Virus record (IMG/VR): IMGVR_UViG_3300044301_002135
Span: 1 to 27,827 of that record
Source of the DNA: a virus
DNA: 27,827 bases
Reading direction: 5' to 3' (one strand)
The translations under genes and the position numbers were made by a program. Position 1 is the stretch's first letter, and each line of letters opens with the position of its first letter. The notes beneath the pieces are model-generated. The model worked only from the letters and a program-made list of their open reading frames with translations. It was not told where the DNA came from and did no database searches. This document shows, piece after piece, positions 19,354 to 27,827 of the stretch.

Positions 19354-20489
19354 TACCTATTGAGAGGTAGCCCCACCAATCCACCTAAATTCATTCCTGG
19401 TCCTCTTCCTCTACTTATTCCTACACGACCTCTAGGTGGAATTTTTTTAAGCTCAGTTTCGGCTTCTAACATATCCCTGTTTTGACCCACAAGTCCTGGA
19501 ATGTTAAGTAGTTCTTGTATGTTTATGTTTGGCATATTGGGTATAGCTATGTTGGGTATGTTAGGTGCGTTTATACTTGATATAGCAGGCATTGATACAG
19601 GCATCTGACTATCCATTCTACCACCTGGACCGTCTCCATAACCACTTTCTACAGGCATTTGAGGTAATCCAGTTGGATCAAAAGCTGGTGGACCATCGTC
19701 TATAAACATTTGATCTCTACCACCTATGGGTACACCTATGTCTCCCATAGGAAGTCCAGCAATACCACCATCAGGGAAATTTGGTATTTGTGGTGGAAAA
19801 ACAGGTGGCAGATCAGTTTCTGGTGTTACTGTTAGACCAGAAGGCATTCCTTCTTCTAGATCAAATCGGGGATCAAAATCATAGTCTACGGTTTGTAAAA
19901 AGTCTCTGTCATCCATTCTACTACCTGGACCGTCTCCATAATCATTTTGGTTTGCTTTTGCTGCTAGTGCTCTTTCTCGTATGCGGTTGAAAAAACCACC
20001 ACCTAACTCTGGTACGTTTGGTTGTGTTCCTGGTTGTGTTCCTGGTGGTAACATTGGTGGTGTTACTGGTGGTGTTCCTGGTGGTGGAGCAGGAGGCGCA
20101 AGAAATCTTCTGTATGTTTCTCTTTGCATGTCCATCATTTTTTGTCTATCTTCTTGACCACCTGGATTTACTGGAGTTGGGTTTATTAAAGAAGCTAGAC
20201 CTGGACCACGGTTATACATATCTGCTAAACGGTTACCAGCAGGAGCTCCTTGTGCCATAGGCATAGGTGTTCTTGATGGTTGAGGAGGTATACGTCCACC
20301 ATCAGTTTGAGGTAAAATTGATCTTGGCACACTATGGTCAGCTACGCTGTCTTGAGCTGGACCATCGTTTATAAATATTTGGGGTGGTCTTTTATTTCTT
20401 GGGTCTCCTGGAGGAGTAAACCTTTGAATACTAACTGGTTGTCCACCAATCATTGGGGGTGCTTTTATTAAATTTTTTAACATTGCCAT
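19350..20489 (-). CDS. Pro/Gly-rich repeat protein, last gene of the structural operon
   Basis: A 379-aa low-complexity protein rich in Pro, Gly, Met and Asp. The segment YGDGPGSRMDD at 184-194 is repeated as YGDGPGGRMDS at 284-294, exactly 100 residues later. FINDGPAQD (39-47) and FIDDGPPAFD (262-271) form a second repeated pair. PAPPPGTPPVTPPMLPPG (133-150) is a Pro-rich linker, and PNIPNIAIPNMPNINI (309-324) is a short repeat. The C-terminus is Gly/Arg-rich (RGRVGISRGRGPG). I do not recognise a family; a flexible virion, tail or DNA-associated protein is most likely from its place after the large virion genes. Its stop overlaps the cupin stop. Confidence 0.7.
   Translation of the reverse strand: MAMLKNLIKAPPMIGGQPVSIQRFTPPGDPRNKRPPQIFINDGPAQDSVADHSVPRSILPQTDGGRIPPQPSRTPMPMAQGAPAGNRLADMYNRGPGLASLINPTPVNPGGQEDRQKMMDMQRETYRRFLAPPAPPPGTPPVTPPMLPPGTQPGTQPNVPELGGGFFNRIRERALAAKANQNDYGDGPGSRMDDRDFLQTVDYDFDPRFDLEEGMPSGLTVTPETDLPPVFPPQIPNFPDGGIAGLPMGDIGVPIGGRDQMFIDDGPPAFDPTGLPQMPVESGYGDGPGGRMDSQMPVSMPAISSINAPNIPNIAIPNMPNINIQELLNIPGLVGQNRDMLEAETELKKIPPRGRVGISRGRGPGMNLGGLVGLPLNRY
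19611..19944 (-). repeat. Direct repeat 300 nt apart inside the Pro/Gly-rich gene
   Basis: The stretch 19611-19644 recurs at 19911-19944 with only a few mismatches (for example c19622 to t19922). It encodes the RMD and GDGPG segments. The spacing of exactly 300 nt keeps the reading frame, so it reflects an internal duplication. Confidence 0.75.
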
Positions 20490-20490
20490 A

Positions 20491-23400
20491 TTATTTTCCT
20501 ACTCCGTATTTTAACGGTATTCCTAAATCTTTAATTACGTGTCCTCCGATATTAAAATTCCTTTGTTCTTCTTGGATTTGATAACCTGGACCAAACATCA
20601 GTGTCTCTTGCGCTGATACATCAGATGTGAGTTCATCATCAGGATCTTCCCATTCCCTATAGTATATCCTACCAAGTTCTCTAACTAAACCCTTAACTAC
20701 TGGATTTTTTTGCCATTGATTATTTACAATAGCTGTGTACAGTTTGTCTGGGTCTATGAGAAGTGCAAGTTCTTTATTATCGGCTGCTCCTCCTGCAATA
20801 TTTTTAACGGCAGTCATCACACGACCTGGAGTTGTAAATAGACCAACATAAGCACGTGCCAAAGAATTCACACTTTTGAATATGTATGGGTCTTCTGCCA
20901 TCATAGCTCTTACTTTTGGATCATCGAAACTTTTAATTTTTTTAGCTATACCGTCAAGTTGTGTTACAAACTTCTTACCGAACCATATTTCCATGGCATC
21001 GCCATGCTTACCTAAATAGTCTTGTAAGCTAGTACCATCAAAAATCTTTTGACCAAGACTTTGTGATTGCCTTGAAGTATTGTCCATTATGTCTTTAAAG
21101 ATATAGGATTTATAAGTGTCTATTAAATCTTTACTACCGTGAGTAGTAACCGCATCAAACAACTCTTTAGTAGCTGTGAATCCACCTGGAGTCCATGTGT
21201 TTTTAAATAAATCTTCTGGTGTTTTAAAGTTACCTGCTATATCTGATAGATTAGTGTTCCTGAGTATGGCGTCTCTTGTTTGAGCTAAAGCTCTTTCTCT
21301 AGCTTTAAAATTCTCAATAAACTTACCTGCGTTAGCAAACTCTGCCATTTCATCTTCTGTAAAAAATTTCTCCAATAATGATTTATTGTCTCTCATAAAA
21401 TCTGCATGAGCTTTAGGACTTCTAGGTTTAAAAACATCTCCAGTAGTGTCTATCACTTTGTCCATATATGTTTGACGTAACCCACCCTTTATCCCTAACA
21501 AACCGTCTAGGTGTGTAGGATCAAGTAATACATCGTCTATGTATGTAGGAGAGCTAATTGTTCCGTCTGCGTTTTTAGTGATGTTGTTTCTTAAAAAATT
21601 CATAAAACCGTTATAAGCGGTTTTGTCTCCTTGTCTATACGCAGTATTACTCACATTTTGAAGATTTAACATTCTCCCTATTTGATCATTGTTAAACCTT
21701 TCCATTAATTGTCGGTAACTTGCTTCGGCTTCATTAAAAACCCTTAACGCATCAGGGCTACCTGAGTCTTTTAATGTTTTAGCACGAATACTTTCCATAA
21801 CTTTTTGCAACCTAACTAACTCTTCTATATTATTTCCTGCTAACCTCTCTGCTCTTATTATGCCTCTTAGACTTGTTAGATCACCTCTAAAAGCATCATG
21901 AGATTTTTTAGCTCCACTTTCTACACTAGCTAACACATCTGCAATTATTCTTTTACTCCTAGGATCTGCAAATGCTTGTTGATCCATTATATTTTTAAAG
22001 CGTCTAGCTGGTTTAAGTAATGGAGTATAGTCATAAGGTTTCATATTGCCTTTAAACCCAGCTAGTCTTGTAGCTTCTTCGTAGGCTTCGTCAACAGTTT
22101 TTTGTGCTGTTTCTTTTGCTGTTTCAAATGTTTCTCTTATTTGTTTTCCTGCAAGATTTGGATCAATTGATCCGTCAGAGATACCTCTAAAAAGATTGTC
22201 TGATTGTGTGTTTAAATCGGTAATTGCTTTTTCTGCTTCTACTAATCTAGGGTTAGTTTCTAAGGTTTCTTGTGCTGCTTCTCTATATTGTGTTCCTCTG
22301 GTTGCTCGGGCACCTGCTCCTGCTTCCTCTTCTACTATTTCTCTTGTAATACCTTGAGCGGTGAATGGTTCATCTACTGCTTCTCTTATATAGTCTTCTT
22401 GAGCACCATACTTTTCGCTCAATTGTTGTCCTTGCTTACTGCCGATGTTGGCTTCGTCCCTTAACCCTGCTTCTGCTGCCGCTGCTCGACTTTTGACATC
22501 AACGCCTTCTTCTGCGCCTCGAATTAAAACTTGGGGAGAAGTCATAGCAGCTACGTCTTCACCTGCTTCCTCTAATTTTTTATAAGACTCTAAAAATTCA
22601 TCTTCTTTAATCAAAAACTTAGACGGTAAATTAGTTACACCAGCTAATCTTTTAAGTATTTTAAATAAGCCTACACCACCAACACTAAATGCAGCGGTCA
22701 TGCCTGCGTCTTTCATTGCTCTTGTGTTGATGTCATAACCTTCTGGTAGGTATCCTTGCTCGTCTAAGTATTCTAGGTTGTTAAGTCTCCAAAAATACGT
22801 TGCTGCTATTTCTGAAAGTAGCCCTAAAGTAACAGGATTAACTGCTCCGCCAGTAACAGGAGCAGTAAAAATTCCCGCAGCAGCACCACCAATTGCTGCA
22901 CCCACTTCCGCTGCTACTGGTTCAGCAAACGCAAGAAAGTCTCCTTTGTTCATTCCTGGAGGATTGATAACGGTGGGTTGATTATTGTTTAAAGGGTCAT
23001 TAAAAATCATATCCCCAGTGTTAGGCTCTACTCTTACATTATAATCATAGGTACGTGGGATATCATGATCTTCTGCGTAATTCTTTTGTAGGACACGTTG
23101 CACGTAGTTAGAGTCACTTCGTACATCTGCTGGTAATAACTCTATTTGCCTTATGACGTCGCCTTGTGCTCCTGCTGTAAAGTCTACGCCTGTATATTCA
23201 GCTTTAAGTTGAGGACTTGCCTCAGGTAGCCAGTTTTCTATAGCATAAGGGTCGTCTGCCATTATTCCTGCTCTACGTGCTTGATCTTTTGCAAAGTTGT
23301 CCTTCATCAAAGCAGTAACCCCAGAAAATTGGCTAGGGCTCCATTCATAATCCGTTCGGTCATAGAGAGATTCTTTAGGTTTAACATACCCAAACTCAGT

Positions 23401-23526
23401 AAGTTTTTGTAACTCTATATCTTCGTCTTGTTGTTTTTGTGCTTGGGCTGCGGCAGATTGTGCCAATAGACCAGCCTCATAATCATCTAATAAAGCGTCT
23501 AGATCGATTATGTCGTTTTGTGCCAT
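20491..23526 (-). CDS. Very large helical protein, probable internal/ejection virion protein
   Basis: A 1011-aa protein without a recognised enzyme motif. The first 200 residues are acidic and disordered-looking. Two hydrophobic Ala/Gly-rich segments follow (about 201-246 and 272-292), which could insert into a membrane. The long remainder (300-960) is charged and helical with coiled-coil character (for example EEAGAGARATRGTQYREAA, then EAEKAITDLNTQ). This combination is typical of phage internal virion or DNA-ejection proteins of podovirus-like phages; no lysozyme/transglycosylase motif was seen. It starts at a TAATG junction with the 861-aa gene and is followed directly by the Pro/Gly-rich gene. 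Confidence 0.75.
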   Translation of the reverse strand: MAQNDIIDLDALLDDYEAGLLAQSAAAQAQKQQDEDIELQKLTEFGYVKPKESLYDRTDYEWSPSQFSGVTALMKDNFAKDQARRAGIMADDPYAIENWLPEASPQLKAEYTGVDFTAGAQGDVIRQIELLPADVRSDSNYVQRVLQKNYAEDHDIPRTYDYNVRVEPNTGDMIFNDPLNNNQPTVINPPGMNKGDFLAFAEPVAAEVGAAIGGAAAGIFTAPVTGGAVNPVTLGLLSEIAATYFWRLNNLEYLDEQGYLPEGYDINTRAMKDAGMTAAFSVGGVGLFKILKRLAGVTNLPSKFLIKEDEFLESYKKLEEAGEDVAAMTSPQVLIRGAEEGVDVKSRAAAAEAGLRDEANIGSKQGQQLSEKYGAQEDYIREAVDEPFTAQGITREIVEEEAGAGARATRGTQYREAAQETLETNPRLVEAEKAITDLNTQSDNLFRGISDGSIDPNLAGKQIRETFETAKETAQKTVDEAYEEATRLAGFKGNMKPYDYTPLLKPARRFKNIMDQQAFADPRSKRIIADVLASVESGAKKSHDAFRGDLTSLRGIIRAERLAGNNIEELVRLQKVMESIRAKTLKDSGSPDALRVFNEAEASYRQLMERFNNDQIGRMLNLQNVSNTAYRQGDKTAYNGFMNFLRNNITKNADGTISSPTYIDDVLLDPTHLDGLLGIKGGLRQTYMDKVIDTTGDVFKPRSPKAHADFMRDNKSLLEKFFTEDEMAEFANAGKFIENFKARERALAQTRDAILRNTNLSDIAGNFKTPEDLFKNTWTPGGFTATKELFDAVTTHGSKDLIDTYKSYIFKDIMDNTSRQSQSLGQKIFDGTSLQDYLGKHGDAMEIWFGKKFVTQLDGIAKKIKSFDDPKVRAMMAEDPYIFKSVNSLARAYVGLFTTPGRVMTAVKNIAGGAADNKELALLIDPDKLYTAIVNNQWQKNPVVKGLVRELGRIYYREWEDPDDELTSDVSAQETLMFGPGYQIQEEQRNFNIGGHVIKDLGIPLKYGVGK

Positions 23527-26111
23527 TAGGGAGTACCTCTTTGTTTATTTAGGTAATCTTGAAATTTTGCCAGATCTGTGGGATCCATCTGTCTTCTAAG
23601 TCTTTGTAGATACTTAATCTGAGACTCCGAAAACTCATCATCTGGCTTTGCTCTTGTTCCATCGTCCGCAGCCTTAAAGTCCATCCAAAGATCATGAATA
23701 GTATCTGTGCCACGTCCTGAAGGATCCCCTCCTCCTGGAAGCACAGCCACTTCCTGAACGTTGGGGGGTGTCATTCTGCCTGTGTAGTTAATTCCTCCCA
23801 TACCTGAGGTAGAGTTTATTAATTGTTCTTTTAATTCACCTATGTTGTATGGTGCGTCTCTAAATGGTTTTTGATTCTTTTGATCTTCAATTAAGTTAGG
23901 GTATAGAAAATCAATCATTGTCATTTTTTCTTCTGTTTCTGGATCTAGTTTTAATCTTGCTGCGTATCTAGTTTCTGCATCTACTAGACTTTCATGTTTA
24001 CGAATCGCACCGAGAGCTAAATCATCTATCACGGTAATAAATTCTTTTTGTGAAGTTGCATAGGCACCTGCTCTAGTTAAAAAACGTTCAATATCTTTAT
24101 CAGAAATATCTCGACCTTTTTGGTCATCGTTAGCAGCACTCTGTAGTGCTAAAGTTAAGACCATATTAGTAAGTCTCTTTTTACCTAAACCAGAACCCTG
24201 TAAAAATCTTCCTAGATTGGTGTTTGCTACTTGGTCTTCAAACTGTTGACCAAAACCACTAAAATCGGTAGACGTTTCTCCTGGATCTCTTTTACCGTTC
24301 CCGTTTTCGTCATTATAGAAAGCGTAGCCAGATTCTGGATCAGTGAAAACTGTTTGTAATTGATCTACTTGATCTATTACATTTTTACCGAATGTTGTCA
24401 AACTACCTGCCACACCAAACACAACAGGTTTTCCTTCTGCTTCTTGATTTGCTAAAAGATTCTTAATTGTCCAATGAGTTGTTAATATATTGTCTCTGTT
24501 TTTATCTGACTCTATTAAAAATTCTCGAACCCTTGTTTCTTCTTTTCCTCTTTGTGATCCAGTCATCAGAGTGCCCATACCAGCAGCATCCCCTGTCATC
24601 ATTATAGGTTGACCGTCGGGTCCAAAAACTATTGTGTTTTCTTGACCGATAGGTACATACATTTCTTGACCTCTAGGAGTAAGAAGTTCTCTGTTATCTA
24701 TAAAAGTTAATTCTCCTGTGGCTCTATTTCTTACTGCTTTAGCACTAGAAGCACCAACCACCCTAACGTCTGAATTTGGGTTCCCGCTCATGTAGGCATC
24801 TAGTTCTTCTGTAGTATACATTGTTGGCACATTGTCTACCATGTATAGTTTTTTATCTTTCGTTAGATTGCCTTCTCTTATGAGATAACCTTCTGATTGT
24901 TTATTTATTGCACCTGCTTCTGACAATAGTTGAGTTCTAGCAGGAGCATTAGCGTCAGGTTGACCGTCCCTGTCTGCGTCGGTAAATATTGTGTATTCTT
25001 TTACTCCTCCGTCTTCCGCTGTCCAAGGCACAACACTGTCTCCTTTTCTTGACGCTAAATCTGCTTCGTAGCTTGTGTAGTATGTTGGACTTGCTCCATT
25101 ATTTACTCTGTATGCTTTTTTCTCTTTAGTGAGGAGAGCTCTTTCTAGTGCTTGTTGTTCTTTATAGTCTGCCATGTATAGTTGCATAGCAAAGGTTTTA
25201 ATATCCTGTTTTTCTTGTAGTTCAATACCTGCTATTTTATCTTCATAGTCTTTTTCTTCTTTTCTGGCTCCCAAACTATACTGTAAAAACGCATTAGACA
25301 AAGCAGTGCCCCAACTATCTCCTCTCTCACCAGCTTGAATTAACGCAGCTCCTGCTATCATAAAAGGTAGTGATTTGTCAGGTTGAGGAACTAATTCTTT
25401 TAAGTCATCCGTGTCGTAGAATATTTCCGCTGCTTTTTTATAAACTTCTAGCTGTTCTTTCATTGCCTCTGGGTTATTTGGATCAAAAGATGCGTGTATT
25501 TCACTCATAGTGCTGAGCGTGTTTACTGCGTCTTCATCATCTTCACCGTTAGCTGTTGCTCCAGCAGCAGAAGCCATTACTGTTTTTTTCAGTAAGTCGT
25601 CCTCTTCGTCTAGTGTTTCTGAGTCAAGTTCGTCTAAATCAACACCAAAAGTCTCTAAAGTTTGTACTGTTTGAGCTTCGTTTAGATAATTTGATGGGTC
25701 AAGGTCTATGTTTAGTCCACTAGCAGCAAGATCCGTGAAACTGTTGCCCTCATCTATAAAAGAACTAATCTCAGGTGTGTTTGTATCTGTCACTAAAGAT
25801 TCTATACCTATACCAGCAGGTGCTTCTTGTTGACCAAATTCTCCTCCTGGCATAAACGCTTCACGGTTTCCAGTCATTGAAGCAACTTGCATTGCAACTT
25901 GATCTTGAGGTATGCCTGTCATTTGAGATATCTGGTCCACACCCAAACCACTACGAGCTAGTCTCATTATAGTCTGCTCTGGAGATTCATCAGGAGAAAC
26001 CATATTCATATTTTGATCAGTAATGGTTCCACCAAAAGGATTATTAGGATCTCCAGTGATGGTTGTAACTCCAGGGTTAGGATAAGGTCTGAAAGGGTAT
26101 TGATTTGCCAT
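23526..26111 (-). CDS. Large structural protein with calcium-type loops, 861 aa
   Basis: I do not recognise the family. The N-terminus is Pro/Asn-rich (PFRPYPNPGVTTITGDPNNP), followed by a short helix-turn-helix-like segment (GLGVDQISQMTGIPQDQV, 56-72) and a very acidic stretch (158-195). A helical part (220-335) leads to a region with two DxDxDG/DxNxNG-like loops: DADRDGQPD at 378-386 and DENGNGKRD at 601-609, a pattern used to bind calcium in extracellular proteins. The rest is mixed. Length, position between two other virion-type genes and the TAATG couplings to both neighbours argue for a virion component rather than an enzyme. Confidence 0.7.
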   Translation of the reverse strand: MANQYPFRPYPNPGVTTITGDPNNPFGGTITDQNMNMVSPDESPEQTIMRLARSGLGVDQISQMTGIPQDQVAMQVASMTGNREAFMPGGEFGQQEAPAGIGIESLVTDTNTPEISSFIDEGNSFTDLAASGLNIDLDPSNYLNEAQTVQTLETFGVDLDELDSETLDEEDDLLKKTVMASAAGATANGEDDEDAVNTLSTMSEIHASFDPNNPEAMKEQLEVYKKAAEIFYDTDDLKELVPQPDKSLPFMIAGAALIQAGERGDSWGTALSNAFLQYSLGARKEEKDYEDKIAGIELQEKQDIKTFAMQLYMADYKEQQALERALLTKEKKAYRVNNGASPTYYTSYEADLASRKGDSVVPWTAEDGGVKEYTIFTDADRDGQPDANAPARTQLLSEAGAINKQSEGYLIREGNLTKDKKLYMVDNVPTMYTTEELDAYMSGNPNSDVRVVGASSAKAVRNRATGELTFIDNRELLTPRGQEMYVPIGQENTIVFGPDGQPIMMTGDAAGMGTLMTGSQRGKEETRVREFLIESDKNRDNILTTHWTIKNLLANQEAEGKPVVFGVAGSLTTFGKNVIDQVDQLQTVFTDPESGYAFYNDENGNGKRDPGETSTDFSGFGQQFEDQVANTNLGRFLQGSGLGKKRLTNMVLTLALQSAANDDQKGRDISDKDIERFLTRAGAYATSQKEFITVIDDLALGAIRKHESLVDAETRYAARLKLDPETEEKMTMIDFLYPNLIEDQKNQKPFRDAPYNIGELKEQLINSTSGMGGINYTGRMTPPNVQEVAVLPGGGDPSGRGTDTIHDLWMDFKAADDGTRAKPDDEFSESQIKYLQRLRRQMDPTDLAKFQDYLNKQRGTP

Positions 26112-27511
26112 TAGCCTTTAAGTGCTCCGTAAGCAGTAAGTGCTGTGCCTGCTGCTTGCATCAATGGATTAGTTGTGTTACCTGCTTGACCTTGTTGCAG
26201 AGTTGTGCCTCCCATTGCTGGAGCCCAGCCACTAGCCATACCACCTATTTGACCTAAAGTTTGCATAGGTAAGTTATACTGTCCTACGAAGTTGCCGTAA
26301 GCAAGGTCTAGCGCACGTTGATTCATACCACGTTGTAAGCCTCCCATGCCCATCATTCTATTAATGTCTGTACCCATTAAACCACTTACACCCTGACCAA
26401 AGCCAGCCATCTGTTGACCAGCTCCCATACCGAGTTGTCCTAATTGAGCACCAGAGCCAAAGATATCTCTACCAGCTCCACCGTAAATATTTGCTAAGTT
26501 ACCACCTAAACTACCGATTCCTCCAGCAGTAGAACCGTACAGCCCAGCTAAATTGCCACCCATTCCTGCTATTTGTGCTCCCATTCCTGCTCTTTGCCCT
26601 GCCATTGAACCTAACCTAGAACCGATATCTGATTGTTGTGCACCTAAACCTGCTAATAAATTGGCTTGACCTGCTTGTCTTGCTTGTTGAGATTCAAATG
26701 CTGCTTGTGCTCTACGTGCTGCGTCTTGATAACCACCTGATCTTATGGCACCTATTTGAGATGCGGCACCTCTTGCTGCTGCATCTACTAACTCTTCACC
26801 TTGAAGTCTACTACGAGAACCTCCAAAAGCACCTGCGCCAACTTCTCCTGCTCTACGTGCTATGTCTCCTTGAGCAAGACCTTTACGCACATCTTCCATA
26901 GTTTGATCAACAACCTGTTGCTCAAATGGATTATAAAAACCTCCTATACCGCTAGGATCAAACTGACCAGTAGAACCGTACCCTGCCATAGCTGATTCAC
27001 CGAGGCGACCCATAGAACCACCTAAAACATTTCTAGCTCCACCAAGTTCTCTACCAGCTCTACCAACTTGTCCCATTCCTGCTCTGGTTGCACGTCCAGC
27101 TATTTCTGGAGATTGTCTAAGAAGATTCATGGCTTCGTTAGTACTTAATTCCCCTGCTTGAACTGCTTGATCAATCATGTTACGAGTGTCTCCATATGCA
27201 CCTGTTGCTGCACCTAGACCACCCTCAATCATTTGTTCTCCTCTTTGGAAATACGGGGCATAAGAACCCATTCCTTCCGAAGTCATACGGAATGCTTCTC
27301 TTTCTGCAGGAGTAAAGTTTGCTATACGTTGACCTGAGTATGTGTATGGGTTAGCTCCCTCTACACCAAAACCCATCATTCTATTGACAAGTTCTTGATT
27401 CAGTAAAGGCATAATTCCAGGAACATTTGATCCAGGAACACCGCTGTAAAACTGTGCTAGATAATTAGGTGGTAGAGTTTCTACTCGTTGATAACTGCTT
27501 TCGGTTGCCAT
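26111..27511 (-). CDS. Gly/Ala/Gln-rich virion-type protein, 466 aa
   Basis: The segment YNPFEQQVVDQTMEDV (193-208), followed by GAFGGSRSRLQGEEL and GGYQDAARRAQAAFESQQARQ (about 259-279), is a pattern found in phage structural/ejection-type proteins. The C-terminal part (280-400) is almost entirely Gly, Ala, Met, Gln with quasi-repeated GxxxAGxxG units (LAGLYGSTAGGIGSLGGNL), likely to form long amphipathic helices. No enzyme motif was seen. The start follows GGGAG and shares a TAATG with the upstream small gene. By position it is the second visible gene of the structural operon, probably an internal or tail-associated protein. Confidence 0.75.
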   Translation of the reverse strand: MATESSYQRVETLPPNYLAQFYSGVPGSNVPGIMPLLNQELVNRMMGFGVEGANPYTYSGQRIANFTPAEREAFRMTSEGMGSYAPYFQRGEQMIEGGLGAATGAYGDTRNMIDQAVQAGELSTNEAMNLLRQSPEIAGRATRAGMGQVGRAGRELGGARNVLGGSMGRLGESAMAGYGSTGQFDPSGIGGFYNPFEQQVVDQTMEDVRKGLAQGDIARRAGEVGAGAFGGSRSRLQGEELVDAAARGAASQIGAIRSGGYQDAARRAQAAFESQQARQAGQANLLAGLGAQQSDIGSRLGSMAGQRAGMGAQIAGMGGNLAGLYGSTAGGIGSLGGNLANIYGGAGRDIFGSGAQLGQLGMGAGQQMAGFGQGVSGLMGTDINRMMGMGGLQRGMNQRALDLAYGNFVGQYNLPMQTLGQIGGMASGWAPAMGGTTLQQGQAGNTTNPLMQAAGTALTAYGALKG

Positions 27512-27807
27512 TATGCTCTCCCTACACCCATTTGCTGAGCTTTATTTTCATTTTCATTCATCATAGCGTAAAGATACTCAATTCCTTTTTCATGATCACC
27601 GTCTCCTATTCCCGCTACACTCTGTTTAGTCATTACAAATTCGCCATCACTCAACATAGCTGGCACATCATCTGACATTCCTGTTCCTGGTCCAGAGGAT
27701 TCTCCTCCACCACGCATGTCTAATTCATATATTGCCCCACCATCTTTTAGTGTTGGTCTTTGTTGAAATTCAGGGAACATTAGTTTACTGTATTCTTCGT
27801 CGCCCAT
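27511..27807 (-). CDS. Small conserved phage protein, start uncertain
   Basis: At least 98 aa. GPGTGMSDDVPAMLSDGEFV (40-59) is a segment common in small phage proteins encoded among structural genes (typical form GPGTGTSD.IPAMLSDGEFVM). The C-terminal part (HEKGIEYLYAMMNENENKA) is helical. The ATG at 27807 has no Shine-Dalgarno sequence, and the frame remains open up to the window edge (preceding codons encode LRST), so the true start may be outside the window. The function is not established; a chaperone, tail or assembly role is often assumed for such genes. Confidence 0.65.
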   Translation of the reverse strand: MGDEEYSKLMFPEFQQRPTLKDGGAIYELDMRGGGESSGPGTGMSDDVPAMLSDGEFVMTKQSVAGIGDGDHEKGIEYLYAMMNENENKAQQMGVGRA

Positions 27808-27827
27808 GGTTGATCTTAAATAAGCTC

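Noticed and set aside
26638-26995. Plus-strand open frames of 64-87 codons opposite the Gly/Ala/Gln-rich gene
   Set aside because: Their Leu/His-rich content mirrors the codons of the gene on the other strand; no ribosome sites.
26111-27511. Collagen-like repeat in the Gly-rich protein
   Set aside because: Gly does not recur every third residue; the pattern is GxxxG/AxxG helical packing instead.
1-27827. tRNA genes, rRNA, insertion sequences, attachment sites
   Set aside because: No cloverleaf-like GTTCRANNC blocks in gaps, no transposase or integrase and no long flanking repeats were seen by eye; gaps are too short for most of these.

Overview
The window looks like one contiguous piece of a lytic-type tailed phage (Caudoviricetes) genome. 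It is AT-rich and very compact, with start/stop overlaps such as ATGA, TAATG and TTGA at most junctions. It carries a small terminase subunit, virion proteins and a full DNA-replication set. The gene content (family A polymerase, archaeo-eukaryotic-type primase, SNF2 helicase, dUTPase, 2OG-Fe(II) oxygenases, DUF932) resembles that of marine phages infecting AT-rich bacteria. No integrase, RNA polymerase, tRNA, CRISPR array or insertion sequence was seen. The host cannot be read from the sequence.

Layout, from right to left because almost everything is on the minus strand. (1) 27807-19350: five structural genes. They encode a small protein with a conserved phage motif, a Gly/Ala/Gln-rich protein, two very large proteins (861 and 1011 aa) and a Pro/Gly-rich repeat protein. 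(2) 17577-19353: a plus-strand island with an SNF2-type helicase and a small cupin, preceded by a 386-nt divergent control region and ending in a 4-nt tail-to-tail overlap with the structural operon. (3) 17190-11896: replication genes for two small conserved proteins, a putative ssDNA-binding protein, the primase, a UvrD-like helicase and an AlkB-like dioxygenase. (4) 11834-7978: a tight run of DNA base-modification and nucleotide genes. They encode an HCDKH-motif protein, an HMUDK_hel/aGPT-PPlase-type hypermodification protein, a DUF1599/Nmad1-like protein, dUTPase, a TAGT-type glycosyltransferase and a thymidylate-synthase-like enzyme. (5) 7966-4702: RecB/Cas4-like nuclease, DNA polymerase I, a sigma-region-4-like HTH protein and a resolvase-like nuclease. 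(6) 4614-1: DUF932, a basic protein, a prolyl-hydroxylase-like oxygenase, a cytidylyltransferase, small proteins, the small terminase subunit and a gene cut by the window edge.

The most interesting part is region 4. Its gene set suggests that the phage makes a 5-hydroxymethylpyrimidine nucleotide (TS-like enzyme, with dUTPase supplying dUMP and limiting uracil incorporation) and then decorates it in DNA (HMUDK_hel family protein and glycosyltransferase). No C5-methyltransferase, TET/JBP oxygenase or P-loop 5-hmdU kinase is visible in the window, so the route would differ from the described TET-TAGT and kinase-transferase pathways.

Regulation: three gaps on the minus strand share a promoter-like arrangement, with a TWTACT box, then TTC..TTAC, then an AT-rich -10. 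They stand before the replication operon, the hypermodification operon and the terminase-side gene. Two perfect hairpins share the same TATTC loop, and the divergent region contains mutually exclusive stems reminiscent of an attenuator. All functional statements are from reading motifs; no searches were run.
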